From JBFLXB01 sp964570625 (GTDB lineage Bacteria > Nitrospirota > Nitrospiria > 2-01-FULL-66-17), in assembly GCA_964570625.1 (NCBI GenBank), contig CAZMYW010000004.1:62001-126000 (forward strand): a stretch of DNA of 64,000 bases. The letters run 5' to 3'. The notes under the pieces were generated by a model. That model searched no databases and was not told where the DNA came from. It worked only from the letters and a program-made list of their open reading frames with translations. The translations under genes were made by a program, and so were the position numbers. Positions 35,057-43,127 of this stretch are shown one piece after another (the first letter of the stretch is position 1; each line of letters begins with the position of its first letter).

Positions 35057-35283
35057 ACGGGAACGCGGCGAGAAAGGAGACGGTGGGCACGTCGACATCC
35101 ATGCGCGAGGCGGTGCACCGGTTGGAGCGCGACTTGATTGTGCGTTCACTGGAAGCGGCGAACGGCAGTCAGTCTGAAGCGGCCCGTCGTTTAGGGGTCA
35201 GCGAACGGGTGCTGCGGTACAAGATGAAAAAATATCAGATCGTCCGTTCGACAATAGTGTCTTTCATAGACAAAAATGTCTGA
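35053..35283 (+). CDS. Stand-alone Fis-type HTH DNA-binding protein
   Basis: 76 aa. Residues ~17-60, MREAVHRLERDLIVRSLEAA and GSQSEAARRLGVSERVLRYK, form the Fis/NtrC-type HTH_8 domain found at the C-terminus of sigma-54 activators, but there is no AAA+ or receiver domain. GTG 35053 overlaps the reductase stop by 4 bases; ATG 35101 is an alternative. The last codons (STIVSFIDKNV) are made of two GAC-N6-GTC operator sites, and a third overlaps the stop. It may compete with, or help, the full-length activator at these sites; this is inference. Confidence 0.8.
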   Translation: MNGNAARKETVGTSTSMREAVHRLERDLIVRSLEAANGSQSEAARRLGVSERVLRYKMKKYQIVRSTIVSFIDKNV

Positions 35284-35293
35284 CCTGATTGTC
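35250..35293. promoter_or_regulatory. Triple GAC-N6-GTC enhancer sites at the end of the Fis-like gene
   Basis: GACAATAGTGTC (35250), GACAAAAATGTC (35269) and GACCTGATTGTC (35282), all exact GAC-N6-GTC, with starts 19 and 13 bp apart. Two lie in the last codons of the Fis-like gene. They are ~110-150 bp upstream of the -12 element at 35402 for the porin-amtB2-glnK2 unit. Confidence 0.75.
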
Positions 35294-35388
35294 GCATGTC
35301 GCTGGTCGGACCTTCCGATTGATCGCCGAGGGTGCAATCTTTCAACGTTTCTAAGGATCATGCCGTCCAGTCGTCTCTGTTGGATGGG

Positions 35389-35404
35389 TGGCCTCGAGCT
35401 TGCA
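35389..35404 (+). promoter_or_regulatory. Sigma-54 promoter of the porin2-amtB2-glnK2 unit
   Basis: TGGCCTCGAGCTTGCA: GG 35390-35391 and GC 35402-35403 with 10 bases between, TGGC and TTGCA as in the consensus. It sits inside the longest possible ORF for the porin, which supports translation starting later, at 35469. Confidence 0.72.
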
Positions 35405-35468
35405 AACGGTTCCGGATAATCCGGAATCTACACCGGCTCCCGACGGGGAGCTCACGGAGGAGGGCGTA

Positions 35469-36602
35469 ATGGAGGTCGTGACAACGAAAAGAGCAAAGCT
35501 CAAGCAGTGGACTTCGGTGGCTACGATGGCCGCCATGGCGTTGGCTGCTCCGGCGTACGGCGCTGAGGCCGAGGCCGTATTGATGAAAGGCCTCAGTGGG
35601 GTGGAGGTCAAAGGGTACGTGGAGGCTCAGTACAACTACAATTTCAGCGACCCCATTACCCAAACCAACGCGTTCCGCGTCTTCGACGCGACCGCCAATG
35701 CTTTTACCTTCAACATGGCGGAGTTATCGCTGACCAAGAGCTCTGACGCCGGAACCGGGTTCGGTCTGGTCCTGAATTACGGCTTGGACGCCGACCTCAT
35801 CGCGTCGGCTCCGGTGTTCACGACCGCAACTGTCAGTGACTTCAACGTGCAGCAGGCATATATCACCCAGAAGGTGCTGGGCGGGAACATGGAACTCTAG
35901 TTCGGGAAATACGCCACGCTCGCCGGAGCCGAGGTGATCGAGGGCCCCAGCAACTTCAATATCAGCCGGTCGTATCTCTTCGGATGGGCGATCCCGTTCA
36001 CCCACACCGGCGTGCGGAGCGCCATGACCATGGGCGCCGTGTCCGCCGTCTTGGGACTCAACAACGGGTGGGATCTGATGAGCGACAACAACAAGGGCAA
36101 GACCATCGAGGCGCAGGTGGGACTCACACCGATGGACATGCTCTCAGCGTACATTACCGGGTATTACGGTCCCGAAGTCACTGTTGGGACGGATTCGGAT
36201 GCCCGTGGAGTGGTGGATGTCGTTGCGACGCTCAAACCCATGGACGGTTTGGCGGTGGTCCTCAATTACGACCGCGGATCCCAGGCAGCCGCTGGCGGAG
36301 CTGGAACCGGGAGCGCTTTGTGGCAGGGATATGCCCTCTACGCAAATCTGGCTCTGGGCGAGAAGCACGCAGTCACGCTCCGCGGCGAAGTGTTCGACGA
36401 TCAGGACGGGTTTAGAACCGGGACGGTCCAAACGCTACGCGAGTTGACGCTCACGTTTGCGTGCAAGATGAAGGAATCCCTCGAATGGCGGGCAGAACTC
36501 CGTCACGACGAGTCGAATCAAAACGTGTTTGCGGATGATCAGGGCCCCGCGGCGGAAGACACAGAGAATACCGTCGCGGTTGCCGCGTATTACACATTCT
36601 AA
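35469..36602 (+). pseudogene. Beta-barrel porin-2 (OmpL-like) interrupted by an in-frame TAG
   Basis: The start at ATG 35469 has GGAGGAGGG just upstream and a signal peptide (SVATMAAMALAAPAYGAEA). Family features run across the whole length: VEVKGYVEAQYNYNFSDP, NAFTFNMAELSLTKSS, NVQQAYITQKVLGGNMEL, then TAG at 35898-35900, then in the same frame FGKYATLAGAEVIEGPSNFN, ISRSYLFGWAIPFTHTGVR and a C-terminal YYTF. No bases are lost: a single sense codon has become TAG in the strand leading into the conserved FGKYATL. About 377 codons in total. A nonsense mutation, a read error or readthrough would all fit. Context suggests a nitrogen-compound channel. Confidence 0.82.
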
Positions 36603-36633
36603 CTTCACGTGTGAGCAGGAAGGAGTGCAGTCT

Positions 36634-38043
36634 ATGGGCAGCGACGGGGTAAAGAAACGAGCCACGATTCTCTTAACCGTAGCGGTCCTGCTCCTGGCCC
36701 TCCCCTTCTGGGGGGTGGCTCAGGAGGGGACCATGGAAGCGGCTCCGGAAGCGGCCGCCGAAGCACCGGCCGAACCGGCGACTGAAGCCCCGGTTGCCGA
36801 GGCCGCGCCTCCGGCAGCCACCGTCGACACCGGAGACACCGCATGGGTGCTGACCTCCACGGCGCTGGTGCTGCTCATGACTGCACCCGGTCTGGCCCTG
36901 TTTTACGGGGGTATGGTGCGGAAGAAGAACACCCTTGGCACGATGATGCACAGCTTCATCATCTTGTGCGTGATCAGCGTGACCTGGGTGTTGTGGGGGT
37001 ACACGCTGGCGTTCGGCCCGGATAAGGGCGGCTGGATCGGAGGGCTCGATTGGCTCGGTCTGGTCGGAGTCGGCGGTGATCCGAACACCGACTATGCGGG
37101 GACGATTCCGCACCAGCTCTTTGCGACATTCCAGATGGTGTTCGCGGTCATCACCGCCGCCCTCATCACGGGTGCCGTTGCGGAGCGCATGAAGTTTTCG
37201 GCGTTGCTCCTCTTCGTGGTCTTGTGGTCCACGGTGGTCTACTCGCCGCTTGCCCACTGGGTGTGGGCCGTGGGCGGGTGGATTCGAAACATGGGCGCCC
37301 TGGATTTCGCGGGCGGCACGGTGGTGCACATCAGCTCGGGGGCGGCGGCCCTGGCCGCCGCGATTGTGCTGGGGCGGCGTCGCGGATATGGCTCTGAGGC
37401 GTTCACGCCGCACAGCCTGCCGTTGACCGTGTTGGGCGCCGCGCTCCTGTGGTTCGGGTGGTTCGGCTTCAACGCCGGCAGCGCGGTCGGATCGAATGCG
37501 TTGGCCGCCAGTGCCTTCTTGGTGACGAATACCGCTGCGGCCGCCGCGGCGTTGACCTGGATGTTCGTGGAATGGGCCTACCGTGGCAAACCCACGGTCT
37601 TGGGCGCGGCCAGCGGTGCAGTGGCCGGGCTGGTCGCGATTACGCCGGCGGCGGGATTCGTGGGACCGATTTCCTCGATTTGGATCGGGATCGGCGCCGG
37701 AGTGTTGTGTTACTTCGCCTGTATCTTCAAGAGCAAACTCGGTTATGATGACGCGCTGGACGTGGTGGGCGTGCACGGCATCGGCGGGACCTGGGGCGCC
37801 ATTGCCACGGGTCTCTTCGCGAGCAAGGCGATCAACTCCGCCGGCTCCGACGGGCTCTTTTTCGGCAACCCAGGCCAGCTCATTATCCAAATCAAGGCGG
37901 TGCTGATCACGTGGATTTTCGTGTTCATCGCGAGCTTCATCATCCTGAAGATTGTCGATGCGATTGTCGGGTTGCGCGTCAGCGACGAAGAGGAAAAGAT
38001 GGGGCTTGATCTCGCGCAGCACCACGAGAGCGCTTACAACTAG
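36634..38043 (+). CDS. amtB: Ammonium transporter 2
   Basis: 469 aa. Signal-like helix (ATILLTVAVLLLALPFWGVAQ), then an Ala/Pro/Glu linker of ~35 residues (APEAAAEAPAEPATEAPVAE) not found in the first copy, then the Amt core starting DTAWVLTSTALVLLMTAPGL. Pore histidines lie in TVVHISSGAAALAAAI and DVVGVHGIGGTWG. GGAAGGAG precedes the ATG. It follows the porin by 31 bases and precedes glnK2 by 20, presumably one transcript from the sigma-54 promoter at 35389. Confidence 0.95.
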   Translation: MGSDGVKKRATILLTVAVLLLALPFWGVAQEGTMEAAPEAAAEAPAEPATEAPVAEAAPPAATVDTGDTAWVLTSTALVLLMTAPGLALFYGGMVRKKNTLGTMMHSFIILCVISVTWVLWGYTLAFGPDKGGWIGGLDWLGLVGVGGDPNTDYAGTIPHQLFATFQMVFAVITAALITGAVAERMKFSALLLFVVLWSTVVYSPLAHWVWAVGGWIRNMGALDFAGGTVVHISSGAAALAAAIVLGRRRGYGSEAFTPHSLPLTVLGAALLWFGWFGFNAGSAVGSNALAASAFLVTNTAAAAAALTWMFVEWAYRGKPTVLGAASGAVAGLVAITPAAGFVGPISSIWIGIGAGVLCYFACIFKSKLGYDDALDVVGVHGIGGTWGAIATGLFASKAINSAGSDGLFFGNPGQLIIQIKAVLITWIFVFIASFIILKIVDAIVGLRVSDEEEKMGLDLAQHHESAYN

Positions 38044-38063
38044 CCGGAAGCCGAGGGGACGAG

Positions 38064-38402
38064 ATGAAGAAGATCGAGGCGATCATCAAACCGTTCAAGT
38101 TGGACGAAGTCAAAGAAGCATTGACGGATCTAGGCGTACAGGGCATGACGGTGACCGAAGTCAAAGGCTTCGGGCGCCAGAAGGGGCACAAAGAAGTCTA
38201 TCGCGGAGCCGAATACGTGGTGGAGTTCGTGCCCAAGGTCAAGATCGAGATCGTGGTCAGCGATGCCCTGGCCCAGCGTGCGGTGGAAACGATCGTACGC
38301 GCGGCCAAGACCGGCACCATCGGCGACGGGAAGATCTTCGTGACGCCGCTCGGCGAAGCGATTCGCATCCGCACCGGCGAGACCGGAGAAGGCGCGCTGT
38401 AA
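38064..38402 (+). CDS. glnK: PII signal protein 2
   Basis: 112 aa, a complete PII protein. T-loop GRQKGHKEVYRGAEYVVEF with Tyr51, B-loop GTIGDGKIFV and C-loop RIRTGETGEGAL are intact. It differs from GlnK1 mainly in helix 1 and at VTPLGEA versus INQVGEA. Linked to amtB2 as in the canonical glnK-amtB pairing, with reversed order (amtB first) as in copy 1. A long hairpin follows. Confidence 0.96.
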   Translation: MKKIEAIIKPFKLDEVKEALTDLGVQGMTVTEVKGFGRQKGHKEVYRGAEYVVEFVPKVKIEIVVSDALAQRAVETIVRAAKTGTIGDGKIFVTPLGEAIRIRTGETGEGAL

Positions 38403-38436
38403 GGCTCCATCCAGGGTTGACCGGAGTCGTTCGATT

Positions 38437-38470
38437 CGAAGGGTCGGCGCAGTGCTGCGCCGACCCTTCG
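38437..38470 (+). terminator. Hairpin terminator after glnK2
   Basis: Perfect 16-bp inverted repeat CGAAGGGTCGGCGCAG / CTGCGCCGACCCTTCG (38437-38452 and 38455-38470) about 35 bases after the glnK2 stop. No T run follows, so it may act with Rho or as an RNA-stabilising end. Confidence 0.7.
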
Positions 38471-38641
38471 CGCGTCATGCCGACCAGCGAGCCGCTACGG
38501 CTTCTGTTCCGGAGGTCCGGGACTCAACATTTCGTTCCTCTCGTTCCTCCGCTCTCGCGAGTCGCGTGGCCCCATCAATTGACGTTCCGAGACTTCGCCT
38601 TAATAATTACACCTTAGTGGGAACGGCTCGGGAGGACGCGA

Positions 38642-39991
38642 ATGAAGACTTCAATGAAGACTTCGATGACGGTTGGCCGACGAATCACCCTGGTCGCTGC
38701 GTGTTTCTCCCTCCCGATCGGGGTGTTGTTCGCGCTGGTGCTGACCAACATCGGGGAGTTTGTCACCTTCGCGGACCTCGAGCTGAAGGGAAATACCTAC
38801 CAGCGACCACTGGAGCAGGCGCTCCAGGCGGTCGAACGATACCATCTCCGCCTGCGTACCGCGTGTGCACCCAAGGACCCAACCTGTGCACGGGGACTCG
38901 ATGCCGCAAGGGCCGAGGTCGACCAGGCGCTGGCGTCCCTCGCGCAGATCGATGCGCGCCTGGGCGCGTCCTTGCAGTTCACCGACGAGGGTCTGGGTAA
39001 ACGCGACCGAGGCCACCTGCGCGTGGCCACCCTTCAAAAGGAGTGGACGGCTGTTGCCGCCGACGCGCAGGCCGACCCACAAGGTCGAGTTTCGGCCGAG
39101 CGTGACGCGCAAATGGTCCACCTGGTCGCTGATCTCCGCGGGTTCATCACCCATGCCGGCGACACCTCGAACCTCATTCTCGACCCTGATTTGGACAGCT
39201 ACTATCTCATGGACGTGACGCTGCTGGCACTTCCACAGACCCAGGAGCGATTAGCCAAGATCACCGCCATGGTCACAGACCTGCTCCGCCGGGGGACGAT
39301 CACGAAGGACGAGCGCCTTCAGGTCGCCATTCAGGTCGCGCTGTTGGACGAGGCGGATATCTCACGCATTGCCGGCAGCGCTCAGACGGCGGTGAACGAG
39401 GACCGTAACTTCTACGGCACCAGTGCCTCTCTGCAGGAGAAGCTGCCGATTGCGATTGCCGCGTACCAGCAGACGGCGAAGGGCTTCGAGACCCTGACCA
39501 TACAGGCCGTGGCCAACGATCAGCCCCCAGTCGCCGCCGACGCGTACCTCGCGGCAGGCGTCAAAACCCTTGACCTCAGCTTCGAGACCTGGCACGTGGC
39601 GGTGGGCGAACTCGACCATCTGCTCAACACCCGGATCGCGAGCTACACGTCCCGACGGACCTGGGCAGTGGTCATGTCGTTGCTGGCGCTGTTCGTTTCG
39701 TGTGTCTTGGCCTGGACGGTCAAACGCAGCATCACCACCCCGCTGCGCCATCTCTCCGGTTCCCTGGGCCCCGGCGCGATCCTGCTGTCGGAGTGCGCCA
39801 AGCGCATGGCGGGGAACGATGGTCAGCCGGCTCCGAACGCGTCTGAAATGAAGATCATTGTCGGTGAACTGGTCGGTCACGCCGACGACATGCGGACCGC
39901 GGTGAGCGCCCTCAAGCAATTGGTCGGAACTGCCGCCACTCCCCATGAGCAGTCCGACACACGTCCAACGCCCGGCCGTCGGGCCGCGTAG
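38642..39991 (+). CDS. Orphan membrane sensor, chemoreceptor-like, without signalling domain
   Basis: 449 aa. TM1 at ~15-35 (FSLPIGVLFALVLTNIGEFV), a ~310-residue periplasmic helical domain containing ILDPDLDSYYLMDV (a motif common in methyl-accepting proteins), TM2 at ~343-363 (WAVVMSLLALFVSCVLAWTV) and the start of a HAMP (KRSITTPLRHLSG). Only ~70 residues follow, with no receptor hairpin, kinase, GGDEF or phosphatase domain. GGGAGG precedes the ATG. Either a truncated chemoreceptor or a sensor working through a partner; the small gene next door might be that partner. Confidence 0.75.
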   Translation: MKTSMKTSMTVGRRITLVAACFSLPIGVLFALVLTNIGEFVTFADLELKGNTYQRPLEQALQAVERYHLRLRTACAPKDPTCARGLDAARAEVDQALASLAQIDARLGASLQFTDEGLGKRDRGHLRVATLQKEWTAVAADAQADPQGRVSAERDAQMVHLVADLRGFITHAGDTSNLILDPDLDSYYLMDVTLLALPQTQERLAKITAMVTDLLRRGTITKDERLQVAIQVALLDEADISRIAGSAQTAVNEDRNFYGTSASLQEKLPIAIAAYQQTAKGFETLTIQAVANDQPPVAADAYLAAGVKTLDLSFETWHVAVGELDHLLNTRIASYTSRRTWAVVMSLLALFVSCVLAWTVKRSITTPLRHLSGSLGPGAILLSECAKRMAGNDGQPAPNASEMKIIVGELVGHADDMRTAVSALKQLVGTAATPHEQSDTRPTPGRRAA

Positions 39992-40000
39992 GGGTGTCCC

Positions 40001-40234
40001 GTGAGCCCGTTCTGCACGAGGCTGCTAAATCTGATCACCGACTACATTGCGGCGGAGAAGGCGACGGCCATGTTGGAGCGCCAACTGGGCTCCCGCGGGT
40101 GTTCAACCGCGACCTTCACCCCGCAAGATCTCAAGAGGATCCTGCCCACCGTGTTGGGCGCGGTGACGCTCTATATCGTTGAACCCGAGAAGAAAGCCGA
40201 AGCCTCCCAGCGGATCACCTCCCTCGCCGCGTAG
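40001..40234 (+). CDS. Small hypothetical protein
   Basis: 77 aa from GTG 40001, with AGGGG six bases upstream, nine bases after the orphan sensor gene. Sequence such as RLLNLITDYIAAEKATAMLE and FTPQDLKRILPTVLGAVTLY predicts helices; no signal or metal motif. No family recognised. Close spacing suggests co-transcription with the sensor. Confidence 0.5.
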   Translation: MSPFCTRLLNLITDYIAAEKATAMLERQLGSRGCSTATFTPQDLKRILPTVLGAVTLYIVEPEKKAEASQRITSLAA

Positions 40235-40338
40235 TACACCGTCCAGTCAGAACACGTTCTAAAGTCTTTCGTGACTCCCTCTCGCGACCTCTCTATGGGC
40301 AGCCGGAGTTGTACAATCCGAGCACGAGCAGCTTGTCC

Positions 40339-41286
40339 ATGTGGGAGCATCCATTGCGGTCGATCGTGCATCTGGCGATGTCCCTGGCAGCGTGCGGCCT
40401 CGTCGTGTCAGCCGGCCTGGTGAGCGCTGCCGACGCCCTGTCCAACGTGACTCACGGCCACTTCGTGTTTCGCGCGGTGGAAGCGGATCGACCCTTGGTC
40501 GAAGCGCTCGAACCGTTGGCGGATCGAGCATGGGAGCGAATCACACGGGATCTCGGCGGAGCGCCCGCAGAGCCGGTCACAGTGGTGTTGGCGCCTTCTG
40601 ATGAGGCGTTCAATCGGTTTCAGGCTCCCAACGATCCGTTGCCGTCCTGGGCCGTGGGCGTCGCCTACCCTGGGGCGATGACCATGGTGATTCGCTCCTA
40701 TCACGTCGCAGGCACACCGCGACAGGACATCGGCACGATTTTCGTCCACGAACTCACGCACCTGGTGCTGGGCGCGCGGTTTGGGGCGCACCCGGTTCCG
40801 TTCTGGCTGCACGAAGGGCTGGCAATGTACGAGGCCGGGGAGTGGCACCCTGGGCACGAGTGGGATCTGGTCCGGGCCGTGTTGGCCAACCGTGTGCCGC
40901 CACTGGATGCGCTGACCGCGGTGGGAATGAGCAGAATTGAGGCGAGAACCGCCTATGCCCTCAGCGAAGCGCTCGTGAGTCACCTGATCGCCACCTACGG
41001 CCGCGAAGCGTTCGGCAAATTCGTAAACCGCCTTGCCGAAGGGCACTCGTTCGAGGAGGCGCTGATTCACGCACTGCGGATTACGCCGAAGCGGTTCGAA
41101 GAGAAGTGGCAATCCCACCTGAATCGTCGCTATACCTGGATCCCTCTAATCACCAGCACCACGGCCCTGTGGATGATCATGATGGCGGTTGCGTTTGTCG
41201 CCTACGCGGCGAAAAATCGGCGGAACCGAAAAATCGCGGCGGCGTGGGCCGAGGAGGAACGGGAGGACGGTCAGCCCTCGGGCTGA
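40339..41286 (+). CDS. Membrane-anchored M1-like (peptidase MA family) metallopeptidase
   Basis: 315 aa from ATG 40339 (a TTG ten codons upstream is possible). N-terminal signal segment, then a gluzincin-like domain with HExxH in TIFVHELTHLVLGARFG and the third ligand in FWLHEGLAMYEAGEW, matching the peptidase MA family. A C-terminal TM helix (~278-296, ITSTTALWMIMMAVAFVAY) and a charged cytoplasmic tail follow. Probably a periplasmic zinc peptidase tethered to the inner membrane; substrate unknown. Confidence 0.8.
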   Translation: MWEHPLRSIVHLAMSLAACGLVVSAGLVSAADALSNVTHGHFVFRAVEADRPLVEALEPLADRAWERITRDLGGAPAEPVTVVLAPSDEAFNRFQAPNDPLPSWAVGVAYPGAMTMVIRSYHVAGTPRQDIGTIFVHELTHLVLGARFGAHPVPFWLHEGLAMYEAGEWHPGHEWDLVRAVLANRVPPLDALTAVGMSRIEARTAYALSEALVSHLIATYGREAFGKFVNRLAEGHSFEEALIHALRITPKRFEEKWQSHLNRRYTWIPLITSTTALWMIMMAVAFVAYAAKNRRNRKIAAAWAEEEREDGQPSG

Positions 41287-41346
41287 GAGAACGTTTGGGT
41301 CACAACCAACAACTGATGATTTGCGGCAATTTTGGCACAATCGCTT

Positions 41347-41376
41347 CTTGACAGATGTATAGACAGCGCAGTACGT
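41347..41376 (+). promoter_or_regulatory. Possible sigma-70 promoter of the cus operon
   Basis: Perfect TTGACA at 41347-41352 with TACGTT at 41371-41376 after an 18-bp spacer. The -10 is weak (3/6), so a metal-responsive activator may be needed; no MerR-type operator was recognised. Confidence 0.4.
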
Positions 41377-41385
41377 TAGCTCACG

Positions 41386-41766
41386 ATGACGTATCAGGAT
41401 ACGAGGCTGCGCACCATCAAACGCGTTGTCGGCTCCTGCCTAATTTTTTTCCTCGTCATCGCGACGTTCTGCCCGATTGTGGTCTGGGCTAACACCGCCG
41501 AAGGATCTGGAGCAGAATCTCGCCCGGCCGAGTGTCCGACGCATCCCAGCAAGACTTCTTCAGTTTCGACGGCCTGCCAGTCTCTGACCGACAGATTTGA
41601 AGCGGTCCCCGAGCATTTTCAGTTGGTGGATTCCGCGGTTCTTTGGACGCCGCCGGTTGAGATCGTTTTGACATGGACTCCGGCCACGCCTCCTCGCGGA
41701 GGTGCTCTTGTTCCCATTCCTTCCGACGTTCCGCTCTATCTTCTCCACGCTTCCCTGATTCGCTAA
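41386..41766 (+). CDS. Small exported protein at the head of the copper efflux operon
   Basis: 126 aa. A signal/TM segment at ~15-35 (SCLIFFLVIATFCPIVVWA) is followed by a Cys-, Ser- and Pro-rich periplasmic part with ECPTHPSKTSSVSTACQSL and WTPPVEIVLTWTPATPPRG. No family recognised. Small periplasmic proteins often head CusCBA-type operons; two mature-part Cys could bind metal, but no MxxM motif is present. No clear ribosome site. Confidence 0.55.
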   Translation: MTYQDTRLRTIKRVVGSCLIFFLVIATFCPIVVWANTAEGSGAESRPAECPTHPSKTSSVSTACQSLTDRFEAVPEHFQLVDSAVLWTPPVEIVLTWTPATPPRGGALVPIPSDVPLYLLHASLIR

Positions 41767-41857
41767 TCCCCTCCGCACTCTAGGTCTCAGTCATTGCGCA
41801 CCTGGTGCGATCGTTTTGTGATCGCAGAGCACTGACAAACTGGCGTGAGAGGTCCCC

Positions 41858-43108
41858 ATGGCCGCACGGTTCCCCCGAAGTATCTTTGTCACCGTTCTTC
41901 TATCAACAAGCATGGCCAGCCACAGCGGCCTGGTCTGGGCTGATGAGACGCTTGATCAGTTCATTGCACAGGCCACGGCTACCAATCCCACGATCCTCGC
42001 GGCGCGGCAGCGGTGGGAAGCGGTGAAGGCCCAAGCGCCTCAGGCGCGTGCGTTCGACGATCCAGTCGTCAGCATCACGGCGTGGGACATCCCCTCAAAC
42101 GGGAACCTCAGCGAGGCTGGTCAGACCTGGTATGGCCTTGAACAAGGCTTCTCCTTCCCTGGCAAGCGCGGGTTACGTGGAGAGGTGGCCCGATGGGACG
42201 CTGAGGCGGCAGAACAGGACTATTTGGCCGTATCGCGGCGCGTCCGAGCCCAAGTCAAGGTGGCTTATGCCCGGCTGTATCGCGTGCAGCGACAGATCAC
42301 CGTCCACCGGGAGCACCAGGCCCTGTTGAACGAGTTGATCCAGAGTGCGCTGCACCGCTACGCGGTGGGGCAGGCGACCCAGCAGGAAAGCCTCAAAGCC
42401 CAGGTTGACCTCTCCATGCTGCACGTAAGTCTGTTGACTCTTGAGCAAGAGCAGCAGAGTCTGCGTATTGAACTCAACACCCTCGCGGGCCGTCCAGACG
42501 ACCCGTTGTTCTTCGGGACAGCGCAGATCGACTATCGACCCGTCGCGGTTGGCCTCGCTGCCTTGGAGACGCAAGCGCTCGAGCAACGTCCTGAAATCCA
42601 AGCGGCTGGCCGCATGGTCGCACGCCAGGATGAAGCCATCGCACTGGCGCGTAGCGCGTGGAGGCCCGACTTCATGGCGGAAGTCTCGTACTGGGACGTC
42701 CACGACGGGCCGAATCGCTGGATGCTGACCGGCAAGATGACCCTTCCTTGGGTGGTTGCCGGGAAATACCGGGCGAAGGTCGCGGAGGAAACCGCGGGTC
42801 GTGCGAGGGCCGTGGCCGAGGTCGAAGCCGAAAAAAACGAAACCCGTTCCCTGGTCCGGGATGTGTTCCTCAAGCTCAATACCTTGCAGTCGCTGATCGA
42901 CCTCTATCGCAATGGCATCATCGCCCAGGCCGAACAGGGCCTGGAGTCGTCACGGATCGCGTACACCACCGGCCGGACCGATTTCTTGAATCTGATCGAC
43001 GCGGAGCGGCAGTTGCGAGACGTTCGGCTCGCGGCGGACGTGGCGCTCGCTGACTGGGCCGAACAACGCGCCGAGTTGGAACGCGTGGTCGGAGTCGATC
43101 TCCCTTAA
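41858..43108 (+). CDS. cusC: Outer-membrane efflux protein (TolC/CusC family)
   Basis: 416 aa with an N-terminal signal (FVTVLLSTSMASHSGLVWA). Two outer-membrane-efflux repeats: first DQFIAQATATNPTILAARQR ... YGLEQGFSFPGKRGLR, second LEQRPEIQAAGRMVARQDEA ... RTDFLNLIDAERQLRDVRL. It forms the trimeric channel that takes metal from CusBA to the outside. GAGAGG precedes the ATG; cusB follows after 19 bases. Length is slightly shorter than E. coli CusC. Confidence 0.88.
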   Translation: MAARFPRSIFVTVLLSTSMASHSGLVWADETLDQFIAQATATNPTILAARQRWEAVKAQAPQARAFDDPVVSITAWDIPSNGNLSEAGQTWYGLEQGFSFPGKRGLRGEVARWDAEAAEQDYLAVSRRVRAQVKVAYARLYRVQRQITVHREHQALLNELIQSALHRYAVGQATQQESLKAQVDLSMLHVSLLTLEQEQQSLRIELNTLAGRPDDPLFFGTAQIDYRPVAVGLAALETQALEQRPEIQAAGRMVARQDEAIALARSAWRPDFMAEVSYWDVHDGPNRWMLTGKMTLPWVVAGKYRAKVAEETAGRARAVAEVEAEKNETRSLVRDVFLKLNTLQSLIDLYRNGIIAQAEQGLESSRIAYTTGRTDFLNLIDAERQLRDVRLAADVALADWAEQRAELERVVGVDLP

Positions 43109-43127
43109 CGAGAAAGGAAGGAAGGAC

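Noticed and set aside
38403..38641. Riboswitch or small RNA in the 239-bp gap after glnK2
   Set aside because: The only clear structure is the 16-bp terminator-like hairpin at 38437; the remainder shows no paired architecture I can defend.
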